From contig BCIA01000004.1 in assembly GCA_001599815.1 (NCBI GenBank), forward strand, positions 5,792,082 through 5,856,081: a DNA stretch of 64,000 nucleotides. Direction: 5' to 3'. The notes beneath the pieces are model-generated. The model saw nothing but the letters and a program-made list of their open reading frames with translations, was not told the DNA's origin and did no database searches. How positions within the stretch are numbered: position 1 is the stretch's first letter; the number at the start of each line of letters is the position of its first letter. Positions 12,244 through 24,534 of the stretch are shown one piece after another. The position numbers were made by a program, and so were the translations under genes. This stretch comes from Furcasterigmium furcatum. Lineage: Eukaryota; Ascomycota; Sordariomycetes; Glomerellales; Plectosphaerellaceae.

Positions 12244-14499
12244 ATGGACGCTCCTGTTCCAAAGCTCTCGGAGCTCCTCCGCCACCCCGATGACCTCGAC
12301 AAAATCGCCGGCCTCAAGATGGAGTTTGGCCGCAAGAAGGAGAACATCGACTCGCAGCTCCGCAGCGGCCTGCGCGATCAGCTCGAAACGGTGCAGAACG
12401 GCATGAACGGCCTGACCGACGGCCAGAAGACGGTCCAGCAGATCAAGGAGGAGATGATGAAGATCGACCGGCTGTGCTCCGAGTCGCAGAACATGATCAA
12501 GGACTTTGCCAGCATCAATATGGTTTCCCAGGCGCATCGCAACTTCGTCGCCGTCCAGGCCATGCGCAAGAACCTCGAGTCGTTCAACGAGCGCCTCTCC
12601 ATGGTCGAGAACATGCTGCGCCAGGACGAGGCCGACAAGGAGAACATGCCGAACTTGCTGCCCATTCACTATGAGCTGACGCAGCTCCGAAATATTCGCG
12701 ACGACGCGATGGAACAGATCCAGCGCGCCGAGGACCCAAGTCTCGAGTCCACGTTGGAGGATTATTTCCAGCGGCTGGATGACATGATCGACTGGTTTGA
12801 TGACCACATTGGGCTTCTTGCCCTGAATCTCATCAGCCTAGTGGTCAATGATAATAACGGCCTCGTGGTGCGGTTCGCCCTGGTCATCGAAGCCGAGGAG
12901 AAAAGCGACCAGCGAGTGCTAGCGCTCCAGGAGGCGCTGAAAGATCATAAAGACATGGCGACGAGGTTTCAGAGCATCACTGACGGGGCCAAGAAGGTCC
13001 GAGGTTACAAGGACAAGTTCTTGAAAGCTATCAAGGTCAACGCCGAGGCGCAATTCGCCGAGGCCAGAGGCGAGTTCCTCGATGACCCCGCAGAGTTACC
13101 CAAAGCTCTGCAGTGGTATTTCAACGACCTGAACGCAGTCAAGATTGGCATGACACCTCTGATGCCGAAAAAGTGGAAGATTCTCAAGACCTATGGAAAC
13201 GTGTATCATGGTCTGATGCACGACTTCCTCATCAGCATGATCGACGATCCCGAATCAAGCTCGGGCAACACCCTGGAGATCGTCAACTATCCCGAGAAAT
13301 ACTACAAAAGGATGACAAAGCTGGGTTTCAAGCAAGATGAGCTGATGCCTCAGGTCATCGACAACAGAGAAGGAGAGCTTGTCCGTGACTTCCGGCAGCT
13401 CATCATCAAGTTCCTCGACGAGTGGCTCGACCGTATCTTCGCGCAGGAGAAGAGGGACTTTGCAGACCGCAGCGTTGAGGGCTCCAACTTGGACCAGGAC
13501 GAATATGGCTACTTCCGGACCAAGAACCTGGTTGACATGTGGCGCATGCTGAGGGAGCAAGTAGACGCGGCAGCCAACTCGAAGCGGTCCGACGTGATCG
13601 AAGGCGTCATCGATGCCATGTTCATCCGCCTGAAGACGAGGCAAGAGTCTTGGCAGAAGCTTCTGGAGGAAGAGGCAGAGCGCTACGAGTCGGGCAAGGT
13701 CCCCGAGCTTGAGGGTTTCCAGGCGCTGCAGGACTGGCTCGTAGCTACGGCCAACGATCAGATCGCATGCATCGACGACGAAGAAGATGGGTCCCGGCTG
13801 GGCTATCTGTCTGACTTCCGGCAGAAGTTTGAGCCACTCGTGTCGCCTGCATACACCGAGCGCGGCGAGTCGGAGCTCGCGTCGCTCAGAGACGCCTACG
13901 TCGACTTTAGTACATGGTGTATCACGAAGTTTGTGAGTGTCATCTTCGTCATCGACTTCACGGCCGTTATGCCCGACTTCTTCACGCCAAAGTGGTATAC
14001 GAGCACGGCCATGAAGCAGATGATCGTCACGTTCGAGGAGTATGTCGGCGACTACCGCCAGGTCCTGCACCACTCCCTCCTCGACATCTTCACGGAGATC
14101 TTTGCCGAGGAGCTCCTCATCCGATATCTCACCGCAGTGCGAAACAAGGGCGCAAAGTTCAAGCGCACCGACCCCTTCCAGGACAAACTATTCAACGACA
14201 TCTCCACGGCCTTTGAGTTTTTCGGTAACCTGCCGAACCCCGACGTGGGCAACGCGGTCAAGCAGACGTGGCGGGTGACGGAGAACTTCCTGGCCCTTCT
14301 CACCGTGGAGAAGGATGCCGTGGCCGATACCTTCCAGAACTTCAAGACCCAGTACTGGGACGTGCAGATCAGCTGGGTGGAGGCTGTACTGAGATCGAGA
14401 GACGATTTTGAGAGGTCCATGCTGAACGCAGTCAAAGCGAGGGCGGCACAGGTAGACTTCGAGCGTGGACCAGAGACGATCATGGGAAAGGTGAAGTGA
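12244..14499 (+). CDS. SEC6: Exocyst complex component Sec6
   Basis: A single uninterrupted exon of 751 residues, the usual length for fungal Sec6. The N-terminal third is a coiled-coil region (about 1-150). The helical-bundle Sec6 domain follows (about 190-745), with the conserved PKKWKILKTYGNVYHGLMHDF stretch. Sec6 is a core subunit of the eight-protein exocyst that tethers secretory vesicles at the plasma membrane, in fungi mainly at hyphal tips and septa. The start lies in context CACCATGGAC. The sequence shows no odd truncation or insertion. Together with the neighbouring endocytic Ede1 and alpha-tubulin genes it makes a polarity-related neighbourhood, though co-regulation is not shown. 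Confidence 0.95.
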   Translation: MDAPVPKLSELLRHPDDLDKIAGLKMEFGRKKENIDSQLRSGLRDQLETVQNGMNGLTDGQKTVQQIKEEMMKIDRLCSESQNMIKDFASINMVSQAHRNFVAVQAMRKNLESFNERLSMVENMLRQDEADKENMPNLLPIHYELTQLRNIRDDAMEQIQRAEDPSLESTLEDYFQRLDDMIDWFDDHIGLLALNLISLVVNDNNGLVVRFALVIEAEEKSDQRVLALQEALKDHKDMATRFQSITDGAKKVRGYKDKFLKAIKVNAEAQFAEARGEFLDDPAELPKALQWYFNDLNAVKIGMTPLMPKKWKILKTYGNVYHGLMHDFLISMIDDPESSSGNTLEIVNYPEKYYKRMTKLGFKQDELMPQVIDNREGELVRDFRQLIIKFLDEWLDRIFAQEKRDFADRSVEGSNLDQDEYGYFRTKNLVDMWRMLREQVDAAANSKRSDVIEGVIDAMFIRLKTRQESWQKLLEEEAERYESGKVPELEGFQALQDWLVATANDQIACIDDEEDGSRLGYLSDFRQKFEPLVSPAYTERGESELASLRDAYVDFSTWCITKFVSVIFVIDFTAVMPDFFTPKWYTSTAMKQMIVTFEEYVGDYRQVLHHSLLDIFTEIFAEELLIRYLTAVRNKGAKFKRTDPFQDKLFNDISTAFEFFGNLPNPDVGNAVKQTWRVTENFLALLTVEKDAVADTFQNFKTQYWDVQISWVEAVLRSRDDFERSMLNAVKARAAQVDFERGPETIMGKVK

Positions 14500-14829
14500 G
14501 CTTTCAATTAAGAGAGGACAAGATACCCTCGACCACCATGATGAGTTCGGCTCATATTGAGAGGGGTCTGTCTTCTGTACTGCCGGTGGCCCAGGGGCGA
14601 GCTTCATGAAATATGCACTCGTTCATCATCTGTGATTTGAATACACCGGCGACGGTTGTTTGGGACGGATGAGCGCAGAGAAATGTCTTGATGCAGATAT
14701 GCTAGATGCTGGCTCGACACGAATGACTACATACACGAGTTACATATTACGTGCGCGTTGCAGAGTGTCCATGACAACGCCCTGAGGTGGATGCGAATGA
14801 AAACGAACACAGAAGAGTCGGATAACCCC

Positions 14830-17800
14830 TCATGACTGGCTGGCTAGGTAGTTGGCCGCCTGCTCCATGTTAGTCTCTTCACCGGAGGTAGATACGGCTT
14901 TTAAATAATACGTACCCTTTCCAAATTGTAATCGTACTTCTCCAACGCAGCCAAAGCATCGCTTCGAGAGTAGCCCATGCCTGTCAGGTTCTTGAGAATG
15001 GGATCGTCATCCTTGCTCTCGGTAGTCATCGTTCTCTCAGGCCCTGGGCGGTCCTTTTGCTCCTGGGGCGCTTGTGCCTGGGTGGCATCTCCGGCTGGCG
15101 CGGCGGGGGCGTCTAGGGTGGCGAAGATGGCGTCCCAGTCATGCGCTGCGGGTGCCGGATTCTTCTGCTGGGAAGTCTCCGCGGGGTTGGCTCCTCCAGT
15201 AGCCGCCGACGTTTGGGAGACACTGCCAAAATCATAGCTGCTCTCTCGGCCAAAAGGTCCCGTGTTGGCATCGACCCTTGCTTGGCTCTGAGCCGGGCTG
15301 CTGTCAAATACTGGGTTGAATTCATCCAGGCCAGATCGCGAGACAGTTTGGAAGTCATCGTCAGCCGAGCCCTCCTTGGCATCCTCCAGTCCATCGAAGT
15401 CGTCATCTAGGTCGTCAAAGATGTCTTTCTTCTGTGATGGCTGGCTCGGGGCAGGTTGAGGCGAGGCACCAAAGATGTCGTCAGTCTGAGTAGGCGGAGC
15501 TGCCGTGGGACCGGTTGGCTGGGTAGGGGTCGCTTGGTCCTCGCTAAGATATGATGTCAATTTGCCGTGGTTCACAAGTCCGTCACCTGGGACAAAACGT
15601 ACCTCCTTTCCTTTGCATCGGGTCCTAGGCCCGTCACCCTGTCGGCCGCCGGGGTTGAGGGCGCTTCAGGGACGCTTGTGGAGGCGTTGACAGCTTCAGG
15701 CCTCTTACTCGGCGGGGAAGCTGGAGCAAAATCGTCGTCGAATCCGCCACGTTCACTGGCAGTATCCGAGTCATCATCGTCCCGCTCGAGCTCGGATATG
15801 GGTGGGAACTCGGTGTCAAAGGCCGATACCTTCGTGTCGTCGTCACCAGCGGGCTCTGGTGATTTATGAACCTTGGTGAAACTGGCAAAGGCGTTATCGA
15901 AGTCAGCCTTTGCCTGGTCCTTGTCCGTAGAAGCGAACGGGTCAGTGGTCCTAGACGCCTCCGTGGGAACATCGACTGGGCCATTCTGGGTTGTCGCTTC
16001 TGGGGCGGCAGCGGAGGGTGCGGGTTCGGCGGGGAAGGTGCCTGGCAGAGCTTGCGTCGGAGTCGTGAAGCTCTCCGTAGCCTCGTCGTTTCGCGAAGCC
16101 GGCGGGGACACGGCTCGGGACGAGGACAAGGATTCCGAGGCAGCAGGAAATGGTAAGAAGCTCGAGCTGATCTGCCTAGACTCGGGAGGAGCAGGAGGTT
16201 CGGCATTGAGAGTTCCTTGCCGGCTGATCGTGGGCGACGCAGCAGGCGGAGTTGAGTAGGAGCCCCCACTGCCGACAGATGTGCCAGTGTTCTGAGGCCT
16301 GAAGCTGACCGGGGGAGGTGTGCCCGAGGAGCCGGCTGCTGAGTCGGACGGGCCAAAAATGTCATCAAACGACTTGTCAGTGGAGGACTTGACGGTAGGG
16401 GAGGCAAATGCCCCCATGATATCTGTGCTACCGGTCCGCTTGAAGAAAGGGTTGTTGCCGCTGGCAACTGACGCTGCCGGGCTGGCGACTGATCCTGGGA
16501 TGGAGGAGCCGGTATCTTGTCGAGCAATCATGCCGCTGTTGCTCTTAGTAAGATCTGCGGCCTCGGTCTGCAGCTTCTCGCGCTCTCCTTCATTCGTCGA
16601 TAGCTGCTTCTTGTTGATGGCGACAAGCCCCTTTTGCTGGCGAGCCTCAGATTTCAGCTTCTCAATCTGTGGCCTGATCTGGGCAACCTCCGCATTGACA
16701 GCGCGGATCTTCTCCTTCAGAGCTGCGTTCTCCTGCTTGTCTGCTTCGAGAGCCGAGACAACCTGCTGGTGCTGCGTGTGAAGGTCGCGGTACGTCGTGT
16801 CCAGCGTCAAGCACTCTCCCTGGAGCTTCTGCGTTTCGGAACGGGCAGTCTTGAGCTGCTCCTGAAGTTTCTGCAAATCACCGGCCTCCTTTTCGTACAA
16901 GGCACGAAGCTGCGCAAGACGCTGCTCGAAGTTCTTCTTCTGGGCGCTGGCCTGATTGAACTCCTGTTGGGTAGTGTTGCGCTGCCCTTGGACCTCCTGC
17001 ATCTGCTTGGACAGCGAGCTGACCTGATTAGACAGGTTAGCCAGCTCGGTGGTCTCATTCGTCAGCTTCTTGCTGACTTCAGGATCATTGTCCCCAAGCA
17101 GATCATCTCCAGCAGGGGCTCTGTTCGCAGAGCTATTGCCAGAGCCGACCGAGTCACCAGTGGGCTGCGTGGTCAAGCCTCGGCCAAACGAAGACGACGG
17201 CACAAAAGGCTTGAACTGCGTGGCCGTTGGGGATGGCCTTGCAGGAGAGGAGGGGGCCTGAGGTCCGGAAGCGAAAGGATCGGCATTGGAGCCCCCGGTC
17301 GTTTGAGCGGTCTGGGCCTGGGCAGGAGTACCGGAAGGCGGCGTGTCGAGTCCGAACAGATCATCAAGGGCAGACTTCGGTGCGGGCGGGGGAGGCGCCG
17401 AGGCCGGAGCCTGTTGAACGGAAGGAGCATCAAAAGGAGAACCCGTGGCGGCGGGTTGTTGACGGGCGGCCCGCATACTAGGGGGGATCAAGTTGGGAGG
17501 AAGAGATTGCGGAAGCGGTTCACGCTTGGTGCGCTGCTGTCGAATCAGATACATGGCGACAGCGAAGGTATCGCGGTTGAGGCGGCCTTCGGATGTGAAA
17601 TCTGCCAGGTCCCAGATCTGTGCCAGAGTGTCTTCTGGTAGACTGGACTGGCTGAGGAAAGGAACGGCCTCCTCTCCGGTGATGAAGCCCTTTCGGCTCT
17701 TGTCGAGGTCATCGTACAGCTGATCGAAGCGGACTTTGTCGGTAGGGGTGATGAGCCAGTCGCTTCCAGCGCCTCCGGTCGTCTGGGCAGTAATAGAGGC

Positions 17801-18750
17801 TCTTCCCAGAGGGCTACCCACACGCATGGGCTGCTGGGAGCCACTCATCTGCCGTGGAATGGCGGACAACGTGCCCGTATTGGAAGGCGACTGACGGGGA
17901 GCAGGAGATCTCTTTGTGGCAGCCTCGTAAAGAGGGGCGGGCAAGATGTTCGGCAGGCCCCTCAGAGCACCAGACTTCATGGAAGTGAGCAAATGCATCG
18001 CAATGACGAATTCAGTTTGGACAAGAGCTCCACGAGACTCGGTATCCGCCAGCTGCCAGATCCTGCCCAAGACTTCGTTCGGCAAGCCTGCCTTGTCAAA
18101 AATGGACTTGGCCTGGTCTCCGGGAAGGAGGCCACCTGGTTGGAGGTTCTGCCGCTCAAACAGGTTTGCATATTGGTTGACCTTCTCCGGGGTCAGGGGC
18201 GGTATACGGACGGCGCCTCCAGTTCCTTGGGGCTGCAGAGTGGCAGTGGTCTGCGGGGGGGACATGACGGGGAGCTGAATGCCGTCGAATTGGGGGATGG
18301 GGCCGGGTTGCGACGCAAGCTCGGTGGAAGGCTCACGGCCGTTTTGCGCATGGCCGATGAGGCGCAACACCGCGCTGAAGCCGGCCGGTGTTAAGAAGCC
18401 CCTGTTCTCGCTGTCGGCGATCTGCCAGATCTGTATCCTCGGGACGATCAGTTCTTGGTGCCCCATGCGTGCCAGAGCTCTTGGCCGGTGACGTTCGGGA
18501 AGGGGCTGACCTCTCCTAGGATTCTCTGGTCTAGTCTCGTCTTCTCAAAGAACTTGACAGCCGTTTCGCCCGTGACCACGCCTACACCATCGGTGTCTGC
18601 CTGTCGGAAGAGCTGGCCATACACTCGCTTCTCGTCGGAGGTGAGGTTGAGAGAAGGCGCTGCATCCTCCAAGTTAGCTTCGCTGGTGTTTCCATGTCCG
18701 TGTAGCAAAACGGGCTCACTAGAATCGACGCCTCCGCCTTCTGCCGCCAT
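14830..18750 (-). CDS. EDE1: EH-domain endocytic scaffold, Ede1/Eps15-like
   Basis: Four exons: 18750-18511, 18430-15603, 15543-14916 and 14859-14830, giving 1,241 residues. Three EH domains lie at about 34-115, 157-240 and 305-390. The first is completed only by splicing, joining RILGE to IWQIADSENRG. Pro/Gln-rich linkers flank a central coiled coil (about 530-720), and a C-terminal UBA domain contains the MGYSRSDALAALEKYDYNLE stretch. EH domains bind NPF motifs and UBA binds ubiquitin, so it should act as an early-arriving scaffold at clathrin endocytic sites. The last exon is only 30 nt and supplies the UBA end, AANYLASQS. Its acceptor is a GAGCAG tandem (NAGNAG) that could add one Gln. 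The start is the ATG preceding MAAEGGGV. Confidence 0.92.
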
Positions 18751-19538
18751 CGTTGCGCGGGGAGCTGCTTCTCCGACTGGCGGACAGGCTCAGATAATAA
18801 TCTCGGTGGCTGGCAAGCTCACAGTCGATCGCACGGGAGCACTGTTGCGTATTTGGTCTCACGAAGACCCGGATCAAAGCTGGTGAGACGGTATCTCGAG
18901 CCTGCAGGCGCCGGGTCTTGCTGGATGTGCCGTGGTGGTGGACGGCGCAAAAGGAAGGTTGGTGATGATGGAGAGTGGGAAGGTGGTGGTGGCCAGTGGA
19001 CGGAGCACGCACGTAACACCTCGACCAACCTGCCTTAGGCGCACCCCCCCTGGTCGCTTCGAGATGAGGTACCCAACTTGGATTGGCGTCGTCACTTCCA
19101 AACCCCTGGTTGGTGGCTGGGACCTCACACTCGTTCCTTGCAAAGAGCTCGGGGCCTTCATAACCCGCTTAGACCGATTCCGATACGGATACAAGGAATG
19201 GAGAGTATACAAGTTGGCGAACAACATCCGTCGCCGCCGACAGTGCAGAGGCCCGCGTGCTTATTATTGCCGCCTATCTGCCCACACAACATGTTCGTAA
19301 TCCTTTAGACAATGTTGGTATCATCTCTGTTGTACGATTAAAATGGTATCCGCGCGGATGCCCGGTTCTACTGGCTACAAAAGACTCCTCGGGCGCCTGG
19401 ATCGAGTCCTCTGAACGAACGAGCTATAGACAACGGCATGGTCTCGGACCGAAGCACACGGGCTTCGTCCTGGGAGTTTTCCAACGCAGCCTTCTCCCAG
19501 CTGTACCTCGCCTTCTGTTCCCAGAACGGCGCGAACGC
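18751..19538. other. Intergenic: EDE1 upstream region and alpha-tubulin 3' region
   Basis: About 0.8 kb between the EDE1 start codon and the tubulin stop codon, both on the minus strand. No supported gene, RNA or repeat is seen. It should contain the EDE1 promoter and tubulin 3' UTR. Confidence 0.7.
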
Positions 19539-21384
19539 TTAGTACTCGGCCTCCAGGCCCTCCTCGTCGCCAAGAGAGTCGGCAGCAACCTCCTCGTAGT
19601 CGCGCTCGAGGGCTGCAAGATCCTCACGAGCCTCAGAGAACTCGCCTTCCTCCATGCCCTCACCGACGTACCAGTGGACGAAAGCACGCTTGGAGTACAT
19701 GAGGTCGAACTTGTTGGAGAGCGCAGACCAAGCCTCGGCAATCGCGGTCGTGTTGGAAAGCATGCAGCTGGTTTCTCGTGTCAGAAAAGGGATTCACCAT
19801 CAGTCATTAGGACCAGATTGCAACTTACACAGCGCGGCTGACCTTGGCGAGATCACCGTTAGGCACCATCTGGGGAGCCTGGTAGCAGATACCGAGCTTG
19901 AAGCCAGTGGGGCACCAGTCGACGAATTGGATGGTGCGCTTCGTCTTGAGGGTGGCAACAGCAGCGTGGGCATCGTTGGGAACGACGTCACCGCGGTACA
20001 GAAGACAGGTGGCCATGTACTTGCCGTGGCGAGGGTCGCACTTGACCATCTGGTTGTTGGGCTCGAAGCAGGACATGGTCATCTCCTGGACGGAATTGGC
20101 CTCGTGGGCGGCCTTGGCAGCGGAGTGCATCGGGGCATAGGCAACGAGAGGGAAGTGAATACGAGGGTAGGGAACAAGGTTGGTCTGGAACTCGTTGAGG
20201 TCGACGTTGAGAGAGCCGTCGAAGCGCAGCGAGGCGGTGATGGAAGAGACAACTGTGTCGTGTCAGCGTGCAATTCCTGCAAAAAGGAAGCAATGGCTTC
20301 GAGGTGCTGGGAGTCACGCACCTTGGGCAATAAGACGGTTCAGGTTCTCGTAGTTAGGGCGCTCGAGACCAAGGTTGCGACGGCAGATGTCGTAGATAGC
20401 CTCATTGTCGACCATGAAGGAGCAGTCAGAGTGCTCCAGAGTGGTATGGGTGGTCAGAATGGAGTTGTAGGGCTCGACAACAGAGGTGGCGGTCTGAGGG
20501 GCAGGGTAAACGCAGAACTCGAGCTTGCTCTTCTTGCCGTAGTCGACGGACAGGCGCTCCATGAGGAGGGCTCCGAAACCCGAACCAGTACCACCACCGA
20601 AGGAGTGGAAGACGAGGAAGCCTTGAAGACCCTCGCAGTTGTCGGCAACGCGGCGGATCTTGTCGAGGACCTGGTCGATGAGCTCCTTGCCAACGGTGTA
20701 GTGACCACGAGCATAGTTGTTGGAGGCGTCCTCCTTGCCCGTAATCATCTGCTCGGGATGGAAGAGGCCACGGTAGGCTCCGGTGCGAACCTCATCGACG
20801 ACGTTGGGTTCCAGATCGCAGTAGATGGCGCGGGGGACGTACTTGCCCTGGCCTGTGAGGAAGCAGTGTCAGCAGAAGAGTGGCGGGGACAAGCAGAGGG
20901 ACCGGAGCTTACCAGTCTCGGAGAAGAAGGTGCTGAAACCATGATCGGGGTCCTGGGCCTTGCGCTCCTCCGTAAGGAACCCATCAGGCTGTGGACGGTA
21001 AGGTTAGTGCCTGGACGAGTGGCGGGACTATGTGGCGGGGATGCCGGGGCATACCTGAATACCATGCTCGAGGCAGTACAGCTGCGGCGGCGAATATCAG
21101 CAAATGAAGGCAGCCGGAACGGCGCGGGAAGGGCAAGCAAGTTGACAGAGTCGGATATCTGCGTCTCTTCGATGATGGGTGAAGTCGGCTTACCTCCCAG
21201 CAAGAGTTGGCAATCTGGCAACCAGCCTGGCCGACTAGAGAGGTGATGTCAGTACGATGAGCCGTGGTCCAAGGATGAACTCGATGCCGCGTCCTCGATG
21301 GTGACTGCACGCGCAAAGCAGCGAGCCAGGCGGGATCCACGAGATAAGGGGATGCGTACCGTTGACACTGATGACTTCACGCAT
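19539..21384 (-). CDS. TUB1: Alpha-tubulin
   Basis: Seven exons: 21384-21360, 21234-21194, 21081-21055, 20988-20913, 20852-20322, 20252-19829 and 19767-19539, giving 450 residues as in other fungal alpha-tubulins. The three 5' exons are very short (25, 41 and 27 nt), a common arrangement in fungal tubulin genes. Diagnostic sequences are the start MREVISVN, VGQAGCQIANSCWE and the GTP-binding GGGTGSG motif. The alpha-specific DLNEFQTNLVPYPR contains the catalytic Glu that triggers beta-tubulin GTP hydrolysis. The C-terminal tail ends EAEY with the terminal tyrosine present. The residue matching acetylated Lys40 of animals appears to be Arg by hand alignment. It forms microtubules with beta-tubulin. 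A 530-codon antisense frame across it is a coding shadow. Confidence 0.97.
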
Positions 21385-22165
21385 GGTGGAAGGTTAGGCG
21401 ACGACGAAAGTGCGCGCGGGTGTCGAATAGGAGGAGGGGGGATGAAGAACGGTCGAAGAAGAGGGGAGCGAGGTGATCGAGGAAGCTTGCTCGAGTCCAA
21501 AAGATCCGAAGCTCTGTTGTGCACGAGAGACTGGAGGAGGGAAAAAAGAATCGTCAGACCGCTGGGTAGGCACGCAGGTGAGGTTGAGAGGTACCGAGAG
21601 CAATCAATAAGAGAGGGAAGGGGGGGTTGTGCTTCTTGCTGCTGGGGTCTCGGGAGGTGCTTTCCCCAATTGGTGAAGTGAATGAAGCAGGTGGGGTGGA
21701 AATTTGACCGCGACAGGGGCCTCGTAGCGTGTTCTGTGCACAAACATTCGCTGGGCGCAGGGGCGTTTTGTTGATAGAGGTGCCTGAATTGGTAAGCGCG
21801 TCTGTGTTGCTGCCAATCAGTCGTGCGCTCTCTTCACCGCCAGCTCCGAGCCTGTCCCCAGGTTTCCCGACCTCGCTTGTTGACCTGGACGGGCTTAGTC
21901 ACGTCAACTTTTCGAGGTTCATTGCCTCGTCCAATCATGTCCCGCCATCCAGCTCGATCATTTGGTAACATGGACTTCCTTTGCTTCTGATGCAGTAAGC
22001 CAAAGCGACGCCGTCCGAATTCGAGGTCCCATTCATTCCAGAGGAGTAAGTAGCGAATCTCAGGGGCAGACAATATAGCATACGGCCGCTCAAGCCACCG
22101 TCACAGCTGGATGAACAACCCGTCTCCGGCAACCAGACGCTGACGAGACAGCTCAGCGAAGAATC
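21385..22165. promoter_or_regulatory. Divergent promoter region of alpha-tubulin and PGA1
   Basis: A 781-base region between two divergently oriented start codons. It has pyrimidine/purine-biased stretches near the tubulin side (about 21410-21650), as expected for a highly expressed fungal gene leader. No TATA box is convincing, and no coding frame in it has recognisable content. Confidence 0.6.
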
Positions 22166-22942
22166 ATGAAGCCTCTCTGCTGGCTGGCTTGTGCCTCCTT
22201 GGCAGCCTCTGTCCTGGCCAATACTGAAAAGACGATATTCTTCGGGCCTCCCACAGTCAACATCCCTACAAAACCTCCAACACTCGACTCCCTCGGTCTC
22301 GATGTCTTGGCTCCTGATGTTCCTGCTATCAGGACGAAAGTGGATGCCTCCTTCCCTAGCGACATCATGCCCCAAGGCACGGCCACGTGGCTGCTGCTAT
22401 ATAACCTGACAACTGCCCAGCGGTATGAGTTGCGTGTCTGCTGGGCTGCCACGGTGAGTCCTCTTCCCCCGCCCCTTTCAAGTACAAACTCGCCGTTCTG
22501 ACAACCCCAGCAACCCACCGGTTTCGTCTTAGACACCTATGAAGTCGATCATGTGTTCGAGACCCCCGAACTGATTACCTCACTGGCTGTATATGCCCAG
22601 AAGCGTCAACTCGCCGAAGCAGATGGTGACATTGAGGCGACTTCTGCTATGAGACTGCTGCCACCTGCAGAGAGCGACATGCAGTCATCTGTTTTGTTCC
22701 TGCGGATCCTAGCTGCCGCCGATTACTATTCTGACAACCCCGAACGAATGGCAAAGGTTGAGCCTGTGCTGGTCGATATCATTCTCGATCCCTACATCTA
22801 CAACGTTCTCCCTCACTCACTCGCGCCCACGGCAGCCTATATCGTTGCTGTCGCCATCCTGGCGTGGTACGTCTCGCAACATATCCGGCGTTGGATCCAA
22901 GGAGCATCGCCCCCTGCAAGCGACGCAAAGAAGACGAATTGA
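22166..22942 (+). CDS. PGA1: Pga1-like ER membrane protein, GPI-mannosyltransferase II cofactor
   Basis: Two exons, 22166-22453 and 22511-22942, joined in phase 0 (GTGAGT donor, CCCCAG acceptor, 57-nt intron), giving 239 residues. An N-terminal signal peptide (about 1-18, WLACASLAASVLA) precedes a lumenal region, with conserved-looking ANTEKTIFFGPP and YELRVCWAATQPT around the splice junction. One C-terminal membrane helix (AAYIVAVAILAWYV, about 208-222) is followed by a basic tail ending KKTN. This matches the type I topology of the Pga1 family, which supports Gpi18 in adding the second mannose to GPI anchors in the ER. Overall similarity to yeast Pga1 is weak in this family, so the name rests on topology and fungal-specific motifs. 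Confidence 0.7.
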
Positions 22943-23264
22943 AGCCTCACTTTTTATTGCTCATCCGCGCCAACACAGAGCATGGCGGTTGTGTGTCACG
23001 TCATGTGAACAAGGTCTAATTCATATTCGACATGTCGGCATTTACACATCAGCTAGAGCTGTCATATAACTCATCAAAAGAACAGGAACCAATTACAGCC
23101 CTCTTTTCGCTCGGATGCAGCAAACAATGCAGCAGAGCCTTGCTTTAGGCCAGCTTCAAGGGGAAAAAAAGGGCACGTGGGAAGAGTGAGTTTCCTGCAT
23201 CTACCGCCGAGTGACCCTTCTCACAGATGGACGATGCCCTCCGCCAAAACTCGGGACTGTCTTC

Positions 23265-24534
23265 TCAGTAACGGGGGCCGTAACCGCCCTGACCGTGTTG
23301 CGACGGCCCGTTCGTATACGAGGGCTGGGAGCCAGGATAGCCACCAGGCGGTCCGCCGCTATAAGTGGAAGGGTTGTAGTTGCCACCGTAGGGTGGCTGG
23401 CCATGCTGGGGCGGCCCTCCGTAGTTAGGAGACTGCCCGTACGACGATGGAGGAGGCCCGCCAGCGGGTGGCGGGGGCACTTGACCGTATGTTGGGTGCG
23501 TCTGATGACCTGAGGGTGGGTTATAAGAGGTGTTCTGGCTGGACTGACCAGGTGGCGGTGGGAAAGATTGTTGATTTTGCTGCTGTTGCGAAGACTGGTA
23601 CGAGGACCCCGTCGTTGCTGATGTTGTCGTCGGCGTGTGGCCGGACGGCTGATACGCAGTCGGAGGTGCCTGGCCGCTATAGCCCCCGCCGTTACCGCCG
23701 GCATTGGAGTATCCGAAATCGGCTCCCTGCAACGAGAACACTCTGTTAGCCTAGCTGATCTAGTAAACCACATCCTGGGTTTCATCGGACTCACCCCGTG
23801 TGACTGTTTCCCTCCGCCAAATATGTTCGCGACACCGCCCATGATAGACCCAGCAAGCCCGTGGTTCTGGTGATGACCAGAAGACTGGTTGCCGTGGAAT
23901 TGTTGAGGCTGGTCCGGCTTGTTCCCAGACGACAGCAGACTCGAAGCGAGAGCGCCTCCAATCTTGCCCAGGCCGCCGGTCGCGCCGCCGCCGCCGTGAT
24001 TGTTCCCTCCGCCGAGAAATTGGCCGGCAAGATTCCCCAGCGGACTGGAGCTGGAGCCGCCGCCGCCACCTCCCCCTGATACCTTGCCGCCAAGGAAGTT
24101 CATGGCCATGCTCTGCGCGCGCGCGACATGTCAGTACTGTTACACCGCAGGCCCTCCAATGTTTCGAGCAGACTTACGCCGAGACCGCGGTCGCCGGTTG
24201 GGCCGTCACCAAGTCCTCTGGTGCTATCCGGAGGCATGGGTGGGTTGACAGGCTCCAAGCTGCCGTCCGCATGGCGCACGGTTTGACTCCCATCTGGGTG
24301 GGTGATCAACTCCTGATGGCGGGGAGCGCCGTACGGATGATCACCTCCCGCCGGTGCGGGCGTCCCTCCGGTCGGCGCAGCATCGGTAGGGACCTCCCAT
24401 TGCGAGACACCGGTGGACAGCTGTACAAAATAGTACTTCTTGCTTGCGCCATCCCACTGGGCAATCCAGCCGGCAGGAAGCTGGGGCGGGGCGAACGTGG
24501 GCCCCTCGCTGCTCGGTGAAGTCGGCCCAGCCAT
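23265..24534 (-). CDS. WW-domain protein with Gly- and Pro-rich low-complexity tail
   Basis: Three exons, 24534-24178, 24112-23795 and 23726-23265, all joined in phase 0, giving 378 residues. A WW domain lies at about residues 18-50, with the paired tryptophans W23 and W46 and the Tyr-Tyr-Phe core. It should bind proline-rich ligands. The rest is a Gly-rich middle (poly-Gly after KVSGG, Gly/His stretches) and a Pro/Gln/Tyr/Gly-rich tail ending GGYGPRY, predicted disordered. The start is taken at MAGPTSPSS; the frame is open upstream to another ATG at 24744, but that part looks like leader sequence. The function is not known. Similar fungal proteins are simply called WW-domain proteins. Confidence 0.82.

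Noticed and set aside
19654..21246. 530-codon plus-strand frame opposite alpha-tubulin
   Set aside because: An antisense shadow of GC-rich, codon-biased tubulin exons that also crosses its introns; no domain of its own.
24113..24124. GCGCGCGCGC run as a Z-DNA or recombination signal
   Set aside because: It is a short run inside a WW-gene intron next to the acceptor; nothing else supports a special role.
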